From: Borreliella americana
GTDB taxonomy: Bacteria; Spirochaetota; Spirochaetia; Borreliales; Borreliaceae
Assembly: GCF_021043605.1 (NCBI RefSeq)
Contig: NZ_JAJNFB010000002.1
Span: 46,430-110,429 of the forward strand
Direction of reading: 5' to 3'
Length of the DNA: 64,000 bases
Positions 58,090-64,000 of this stretch are shown one piece after another. Below the pieces are notes generated by a model. It made no database searches, had not been told where the DNA came from, and saw only the letters and a list, made by a program, of their open reading frames with translations. Position 1 is the first letter of the stretch; each line of letters begins with the position of its first letter. Position numbers and translations under genes: made by a program.

Positions 58090-59070
58090 ATGAGGAATGT
58101 GGTTTTATTTTTTTTTGCGTTGCCTTTTTCTATTTCTTTGAATTCTTCAAGTAATAAAAATTTTCCGTATTGGATTTTACTTGAAAAAGGCAGGCAATTT
58201 CTTTATTCTAAATCTGAATTTAGTAAGTCTAATCTTACACATGCTATTAATTATTTGCAGGAAGCTTTGCTTAGAAAAGGTGTTTATCCTGAGGCCAGTT
58301 ATTATTTGTCAGTAGCTTATGGCATGTCTGGCAATGCTATTCTTGAAAAATTAAACCTTTACAAGTCTTTTGAAGATAAAGATTATTTATTAGATGAATC
58401 TTTTGAAAAAAAAATACTTTTTTCTTTAGCTAAAATGGCTGAACTTGAGAATAATTATGTTGATACGATTGATTATTTGAATGATATATTAAACAAGTTT
58501 TCAACTAAAAAAGATTATTATAGCTATCATGATTATTCTCAAGGCGAAAATAGTGTGCCAAATAATGAATTTAATGTTTCATTTTATTTAACTTCTTATT
58601 TAAAACAAGTAAGAGGAGCTTTTGGTATTGATTTTACTTTTAATCTTTACAGATTTAAAAACTATAATGTTATTGATGCTCATCAATTATTGTCAAAAGT
58701 TTATTTGCGTTTAAAAGCTTATGAACTTTCAATTACTCATGGACTTATAGCCGCAGTAGGAATTTTAACAAGAATGTATGATTATGTTTGTTATTATGAA
58801 CCTGTGTATCAGTTTAAAAATTTAAGATCTTTTGTTCAAAAAATTAATGAGTATAAGGCAATAAAAAATGCTTTTGAATCTACAGATTTTTGGAAAATAG
58901 TTTATAATGTTGCTGCTGCTACTTATGCATATTCTAATGGCAATTATAAATTTAGAGCAATAGATACTTGGAAATTAATAGTAGATCTTGCACCAAGATT
59001 TTCTCCTTATATTGCGAAATCAAGAAGTCAAATTAAAAATTTTGTATATTTGAAAAAAATTAATTTTTAA
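58090..59070 (+). CDS. Secreted TPR-like protein of unknown function
   Basis: A 326-residue protein with a signal sequence (RNVVLFFFALPFSISLNSS). The mature part is helical, with TPR-like units (INYLQEALLRKGVYPEASYY, LSVAYGMSGNA, HQLLSKVYLRLKAYELSITH). ATG 58090 has no ribosome binding site, but an in-frame stop lies 21 bases upstream, so the start must be at or near it. It stands between the V-ATPase operon and lepA. I recognise no family beyond the repeats. Confidence 0.65.
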   Translation: MRNVVLFFFALPFSISLNSSSNKNFPYWILLEKGRQFLYSKSEFSKSNLTHAINYLQEALLRKGVYPEASYYLSVAYGMSGNAILEKLNLYKSFEDKDYLLDESFEKKILFSLAKMAELENNYVDTIDYLNDILNKFSTKKDYYSYHDYSQGENSVPNNEFNVSFYLTSYLKQVRGAFGIDFTFNLYRFKNYNVIDAHQLLSKVYLRLKAYELSITHGLIAAVGILTRMYDYVCYYEPVYQFKNLRSFVQKINEYKAIKNAFESTDFWKIVYNVAAATYAYSNGNYKFRAIDTWKLIVDLAPRFSPYIAKSRSQIKNFVYLKKINF

Positions 59071-59099
59071 ATCTTGACTTGTAGTTTGGGAGGATTAGT

Positions 59100-60899
59100 A
59101 TTAGTATTCGCAAGAAAAACTTTTGCATTATTGCACACATTGATCATGGAAAATCTACATTAGCCGATCGATTTATTCAAAAGGCCAAAATAATATCCGA
59201 TCGTGATTTTAAAAGTCAAATGCTTGACAGTATGGATATTGAACGAGAAAGAGGAATTACAATAAAAAGTCAGGCAGTAACAATTACTTATAAAAGTAAT
59301 GATGGCAATTTTTATGAGTTAAATTTTGTAGATACTCCAGGCCATGTTGATTTTTCTTATGAAGTCTCAAGGGCAATTTCATCTTGTGAGGGTGCTCTTT
59401 TATTAATTGATGCAAGTCAGGGAATACAAGCTCAAACAGTTTCTAATTTTTATATGGCTTTTGAGCACGATTTAGAAATTATTCCTGTTATTAATAAAAT
59501 AGACCTTCCAAATGCTAATGTTGATTTTGTAAAAAAGCAAATAAAAAATGATTTAGGATTAAATGAAGAAATTGCTATTTCGATTTCTGCTAAAAATGGA
59601 ATAGGAATTGATGATTTGCTTGAAGCTATTTGTAAGTATGTGCCATCTCCTAAGGGAAGTATTAAGGATCCCTTAAGAGCATTAATTTTTGATTCACATT
59701 ATGATTCTTATAGAGGAGTGGTTGTCCACTTTAGAATTTTTGAAGGACAAATCAAAACGGGCGATAGGATTAGGTTAATGCATACTAATAGCGAGCATTT
59801 AATTGAAGAGATTGGAATTTTTAAAATATCACTTGAAAGAAAAGATAGCTTAGAAGCAGGAGATGTTGGATATTTTATTGCAGGAATAAAAAATATATCA
59901 GATGTTAAAATTGGGGATACAGTAACCCTTTGTGATTTTTCAGCAGTATCTCCTCTTGAGGGATTTAAAGAAGTTAAGCCCGTAGTGTTCTCTTCAGTGT
60001 ATCCCGTTGATGCTAATCAATATGATGATCTTTTAAAGGCAATGGACAGATTAAAACTTAATGATGCGTCTTTAACATTTGAGAAAGATTCATCATCTGC
60101 ACTTGGACATGGTTTTAAATGTGGATTTCTTGGGCTTTTACATTTAGAAGTTATTCAAGAACGTATTGAGCGTGAATTTAATTTAAATGTGATATTAACT
60201 TCTCCTTCTGTTAGATACAAAATAATTCCTAAAAAGGGAGAATCTTATTTTATTGAAACTCCTGAGCAATTTCCTGGAAATGAATCTATTGAAAGCGTTC
60301 TTGAGCCTTATATTAAGGCTAATATTATTGTTCCTAAAGAATTCTTAGGGAATATTATGAGTGTGTGTTTATTAAAAAGAGGAGTTCAGACAAACTTAAT
60401 TTATCTTGACACTAAGCGTGTTGAACTTATTTATAAAATGCCTCTTTCTGAAATCCTTTTTGATTTTTATGATAAGATTAAATCTGTGAGTCGTGGATAT
60501 GCTTCTTTTGATTATGAACTTTTAGATTATGAATATACAGATTTAGTAAGATTAGATATACTGGTCAATGGGGATAGAATTGATGCACTCTCTCAATTGG
60601 TTTTTAAAGACAGTGCCAGAACTAAGGCTATTGGAATTTGTAAAAAGTTGAAAGATGAAATAGCAAGACAACAATTTAGAATAGCTATTCAAGGCGCTAT
60701 TGGCTCTAATGTTATTGCTCGAGAGACAATTTCTCCTGTTAGAAAAGATGTTACTGCCAAGTGTTATGGTGGTGATATTACTCGTAAGAGGAAACTTTTA
60801 GAAAAGCAGAAAGAAGGTAAAAAGCGAATGAAGATGGTAGGAAATGTTGAAATTCCACAAAGCGCTTTTCTTGCAGTTCTAAAATCCAATGATAATTAA
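59100..60899 (+). CDS. lepA: Elongation factor 4 (LepA), AUU start
   Basis: A 599-residue translational GTPase that acts on stalled or mispositioned ribosomes. The start is ATT 59100: GGGAGG at 59088-59093 lies six bases upstream, a TAG is in frame at 59082-59084, and no ATG, GTG, TTG or CTG lies between that stop and the G1 motif. From ATT the protein reads MSIRKKNFCIIAHIDHGKST, the normal LepA N-terminus. G3 is VDTPGHVDFSYEVSRA, G4 NKIDLPNA. The C-terminal LepA domain has GGDITRKRKLLEKQKEGKKR. The first ATG, 59220, would remove G1 and make an inactive protein. Confidence 0.93.
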   Translation: MSIRKKNFCIIAHIDHGKSTLADRFIQKAKIISDRDFKSQMLDSMDIERERGITIKSQAVTITYKSNDGNFYELNFVDTPGHVDFSYEVSRAISSCEGALLLIDASQGIQAQTVSNFYMAFEHDLEIIPVINKIDLPNANVDFVKKQIKNDLGLNEEIAISISAKNGIGIDDLLEAICKYVPSPKGSIKDPLRALIFDSHYDSYRGVVVHFRIFEGQIKTGDRIRLMHTNSEHLIEEIGIFKISLERKDSLEAGDVGYFIAGIKNISDVKIGDTVTLCDFSAVSPLEGFKEVKPVVFSSVYPVDANQYDDLLKAMDRLKLNDASLTFEKDSSSALGHGFKCGFLGLLHLEVIQERIEREFNLNVILTSPSVRYKIIPKKGESYFIETPEQFPGNESIESVLEPYIKANIIVPKEFLGNIMSVCLLKRGVQTNLIYLDTKRVELIYKMPLSEILFDFYDKIKSVSRGYASFDYELLDYEYTDLVRLDILVNGDRIDALSQLVFKDSARTKAIGICKKLKDEIARQQFRIAIQGAIGSNVIARETISPVRKDVTAKCYGGDITRKRKLLEKQKEGKKRMKMVGNVEIPQSAFLAVLKSNDN

Positions 60900-60949
60900 A
60901 TTTGTTTTTAATTTTTTGTGCTACGTGATTGGCAAAGCCCTTGGAAATG

Positions 60950-60968
60950 CGATAAAATATTTTTATCG
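60950..60968. repeat. ldh: Inverted repeat upstream of ldh
   Basis: Perfect 8-bp arms CGATAAAA (60950-60957) and TTTTATCG (60961-60968) flank TAT, 52 bases before the ldh ATG. It lies ahead of, or overlaps, the likely promoter (TTGCTT 60969-60974, TATAGA 60990-60995, 15-base spacer). It could be an operator or a lepA-ldh intergenic hairpin. Confidence 0.55.
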
Positions 60969-60986
60969 TTGCTTATTTAAAATTAG

Positions 60987-61970
<984 letters not shown>

Positions 61971-61977
61971 TATTAAG

Positions 61978-62000
61978 ACCCCAAATATTTTAGGGGTTTT
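61978..62000 (+). terminator. ldh: Rho-independent terminator after ldh
   Basis: ACCCC (61978-61982) and GGGGT (61993-61997) pair around a 10-base AT loop that can extend the stem with a mismatch, followed by TTTT then a T-rich run. It begins eight bases after the ldh stop and borders the convergent comM gene. Confidence 0.8.
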
Positions 62001-63535
62001 CATTTTTCAAGCATATTTTCTCCGTTTTTTCTGTGTTCAATTGCTTCAAGCAAGGCTTCTCTTGAAATATTTTTTTCTTCTTTTAAATCGGAGATTGTTC
62101 TTGCAATTTTTAGTATTGAATGTGTTGCTCTTGAAGATATGTTGAGTTTGTTTAGAATGTAAATCAAATCATTTTTTAAAATTGCACTTAATTCACAAAA
62201 TTTTTCAATGTAATCGGAATTAAGATCAGAATTTTTATTTATGTTTGCAAAATTTTCGTATCTTATATTTTGAATGTTTCTTGCTTTTATTATTCTTTTT
62301 TTTATTTCACTTGAACTTTCGCTTGTTTTGCCGAGTAAATTTTCATTATTAATTGCTCTTGTTGGAACTCTAATATCAATTCTATCAAGCATTGCGGCTC
62401 CAAGTTTTTTCCAATAATTTGAAATTTCTTGTTGTGAGCAAAAACAATCTGTATTTTTTTTACCAAGATTTCCACAAGGACAAAGATTCATTGCAAGCAT
62501 TAATTGGAAATTGGCTGGGTATTTGAATACTCTAGAATTTGCTCTTGAGATTGAAATTGATTTGTCTTCAATGGGTTCGCGCAAAGATTGTAATATAGAT
62601 TTTTTAAATTCTAAAGCTTCGTCTAAAAATAATATTCCGTTGTGAGCAAGAGACACTTCTCCAGGTAAAGGGTTAGGCCCCCCTCCGATTATTCCTTCTT
62701 TGCTGGCAGTATGATGGGGATTTCTAAAAGGTCTTTGTTTGATTATCTTTCTGTCTATTAATTTCCCGGATATTGACCATATTCTGTTTGTTTCTATAAG
62801 TTCTTTGTTTGTAAGTGGGGGAAGAATAGATTGTGCGCATTTAATACTAAGTGTTTTTCCGCTTCCAGGTGGACCAAATAACATGATGTTATGTCCACCA
62901 GCAATTGCTATTTCAATTGCTCTTTTTGCTCTTTGTTGTCCTTTTATGTTTTTAAAGTCATAATCTATAATATAATCTTCTTCAATTTTTGATTGGAGTT
63001 TAGTATTTGTTCTTGGGGGGAGCATATTGTCGTTTAATTGTTCTAATATTTTTATAGTTTCTTTTAAATTTTTAACACCCCAAATATTCAAGCCATCTAT
63101 TAGCCTAGCTTCTTCTAAATTCTCAAAGGGAACTATTGCAAATTTTATTTCCTTTTCTTTAGCAAGTGCAATGGCTGGTAAAACTGCTTTTATTGATCTT
63201 ATTTTGCCATCTAATTGTAATTCTCCCAATATTAAGATTTCCAAATTTTTATTATCTTTGCTTTCTTGGACTTTAATAATACTAATAGCAATCGAAAGGT
63301 CAAAAGCTGTTCCAAGCTTTTTAATTCCAGCCGGTGCAAGATTTATTAATATTCTATCTTTAGGAAAATGAAAATTTGAATTTTTGATAGCCGATTTTAC
63401 CCTTTCTCTTGATTCTTTAATTTCACTCCCAGCAAGTCCTACGATATCAATTCCAGAAATTCCTTTTTTAATATCTATTTCAATCTCAATTAGTTCTCCT
63501 TCATATCCGACTGATGAGTGTGAATAGATTTTCAT
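62000..63535 (-). CDS. comM: ComM/YifB-type Mg-chelatase-like AAA+ ATPase
   Basis: A 511-residue AAA+ protein. ComM helps branch migration in natural transformation in other species; its role in Borrelia is not known. The N-terminal YifB domain (GELIEIEIDIKKGISGIDIV) carries the fold seen in Lon-like proteases. Walker A is MLFGPPGSGKTLSIK (about residues 218-232), Walker B is GILFLDEALEF, and LNLAPAGIKKLG is also typical. PNPLPGEVSLAHNG is the family's sensor segment. The start overlaps sufU by four bases. It converges on ldh. Confidence 0.92.
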   Translation of the reverse strand: MKIYSHSSVGYEGELIEIEIDIKKGISGIDIVGLAGSEIKESRERVKSAIKNSNFHFPKDRILINLAPAGIKKLGTAFDLSIAISIIKVQESKDNKNLEILILGELQLDGKIRSIKAVLPAIALAKEKEIKFAIVPFENLEEARLIDGLNIWGVKNLKETIKILEQLNDNMLPPRTNTKLQSKIEEDYIIDYDFKNIKGQQRAKRAIEIAIAGGHNIMLFGPPGSGKTLSIKCAQSILPPLTNKELIETNRIWSISGKLIDRKIIKQRPFRNPHHTASKEGIIGGGPNPLPGEVSLAHNGILFLDEALEFKKSILQSLREPIEDKSISISRANSRVFKYPANFQLMLAMNLCPCGNLGKKNTDCFCSQQEISNYWKKLGAAMLDRIDIRVPTRAINNENLLGKTSESSSEIKKRIIKARNIQNIRYENFANINKNSDLNSDYIEKFCELSAILKNDLIYILNKLNISSRATHSILKIARTISDLKEEKNISREALLEAIEHRKNGENMLEK

Positions 63536-63960
63536 CTAATAGCTCTCCTTGAAGGCTTGTAATTTTCCAAACTATCTTTTAATGATTTGTATGGCAGTAA
63601 AAAACAGTCTTTTCTATTTGTATTTGTAAATACGTCAAAAATTTTTAGACTTACGTCAATTTCATCTAGATTTGCAAAATTACCGCTTAACACTTTTTGC
63701 ACTAAATTTAGAATTTCAGACTTTGCTTTGTTATTGCACAATTTATTTAAAGCGTTGGCGCTTGCAAGTAAAATCATACATCCAGATGCATGATGTTTTA
63801 AATTAAATTTTCCATTATTTGTTCTTATTATTTGGAACAAAATTTGATCTCCACATTTGGATTGATGTTTGAAATTTTGGTTTGTTTCTATTTTATTTAT
63901 TGTGTAATCATTTACCTTGCTAAGTCTTAATAATTCTTTTTTAGTTTTTTCAGTGAGCAT
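63532..63960 (-). CDS. sufU: SufU/IscU-like iron-sulfur scaffold or Zn-dependent sulfur acceptor
   Basis: A 142-residue U-type protein. The three conserved Cys are in KCGDQILF (with the conserved Asp), SGCMILLAS and RKDCFLLPY, the SufU/IscU set. As in SufU, the spacing between the second and third Cys is longer than in IscU. The start at 63960 follows no clear ribosome binding site. A cysteine desulfurase gene would be expected upstream, outside the window. comM follows with a 4-base overlap. A palindrome and TATAAT lie just upstream. Confidence 0.85.
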   Translation of the reverse strand: MLTEKTKKELLRLSKVNDYTINKIETNQNFKHQSKCGDQILFQIIRTNNGKFNLKHHASGCMILLASANALNKLCNNKAKSEILNLVQKVLSGNFANLDEIDVSLKIFDVFTNTNRKDCFLLPYKSLKDSLENYKPSRRAIR

Positions 63961-63978
63961 AATTTAATTTTATTTTCT

Positions 63979-63995
63979 TTGATTTATTAAATCAA
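63979..63995. promoter_or_regulatory. sufU: 17-bp palindrome at the sufU promoter
   Basis: TTGATTTA and TAAATCAA flank a single T, a perfect palindrome. On the minus strand it directly follows TATAAT (rc of 63995-64000), so a regulator bound here would cover the transcription start of sufU. The -35 box would be outside the window. Confidence 0.5.
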
Positions 63996-64000
63996 TTATA

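Overview
This window is core chromosome from a Lyme-group spirochaete (Borreliella, Borrelia burgdorferi sensu lato). The evidence is very AT-rich DNA (by eye under 30% G+C), a V-type ATPase operon in place of an F-type one, the BesABC efflux genes, a ~900-residue GreA, and a frr-uppS-cdsA-rseP cluster without dxr. From memory, gene order matches about BB0144 down to BB0085 of strain B31, in reverse orientation. Several lactate dehydrogenase residues differ from the B31 protein as I remember it, so another strain or species is likely; I cannot fix which. I saw no tRNA, rRNA, insertion sequence, prophage or CRISPR array.

Layout. 1-630: 3' end of proX (glycine betaine/proline binding protein) and convergent yidD. 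746-6511: the RND efflux operon besC-besA-besB with a small PII-like partner. 6512-7183: gene-poor stretch with what looks like a decayed gene. 7184-12479: acyl-CoA synthetase, a PASTA-type penicillin-binding protein (minus strand) and hisS. 12526-24144: a minus-strand TPR membrane protein, then a long plus-strand run from a strong promoter: TPR protein, greA, recA, scpA, pseudouridine synthase, cmk, rpsA and three envelope or hypothetical genes. 24359-29442: rpsB-tsf-frr-uppS-cdsA-rseP. 29439-32043: hemolysin III-like protein and a PTS EIICB. 32192-35285: rpsF-ssb-rpsR-rplI-dnaB. 35289-43434: predicted outer-membrane protein, thiolase, parvulin-type foldase, nusB, TPR protein, map, htrA. 43578-50721: purine-type phosphoribosyltransferase, a secreted protein, asnS, murI, rsgA, mutS2 and a hypothetical. 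50909-58018: V-ATPase operon E-DUF2764-A-B-D-I-K. 58090-63960: TPR protein, lepA, ldh, comM and sufU.

How the genes fit together. The content is housekeeping for a host-dependent spirochaete: compatible-solute, fatty-acid and sugar uptake, protein synthesis and quality control (RseP, HtrA, parvulin, Map), recombination (RecA, SSB, DnaB, MutS2, ComM), peptidoglycan synthesis (MurI, PBP, UppS), homolactic fermentation (Ldh) and ion pumping (V-ATPase). The thiolase and the missing dxr fit isoprenoid synthesis by the mevalonate route.

The most notable observations are three genes (besC, a lipoprotein gene and lepA) that appear to start at AUU behind strong Shine-Dalgarno sequences, a V-ATPase rotor subunit that keeps the full Na+-binding residue set, a DUF2764 gene where a missing stalk subunit gene would be expected, an ScpA with no ScpB beside it, and several inverted repeats in promoter regions. 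I saw no obviously new multi-gene system.
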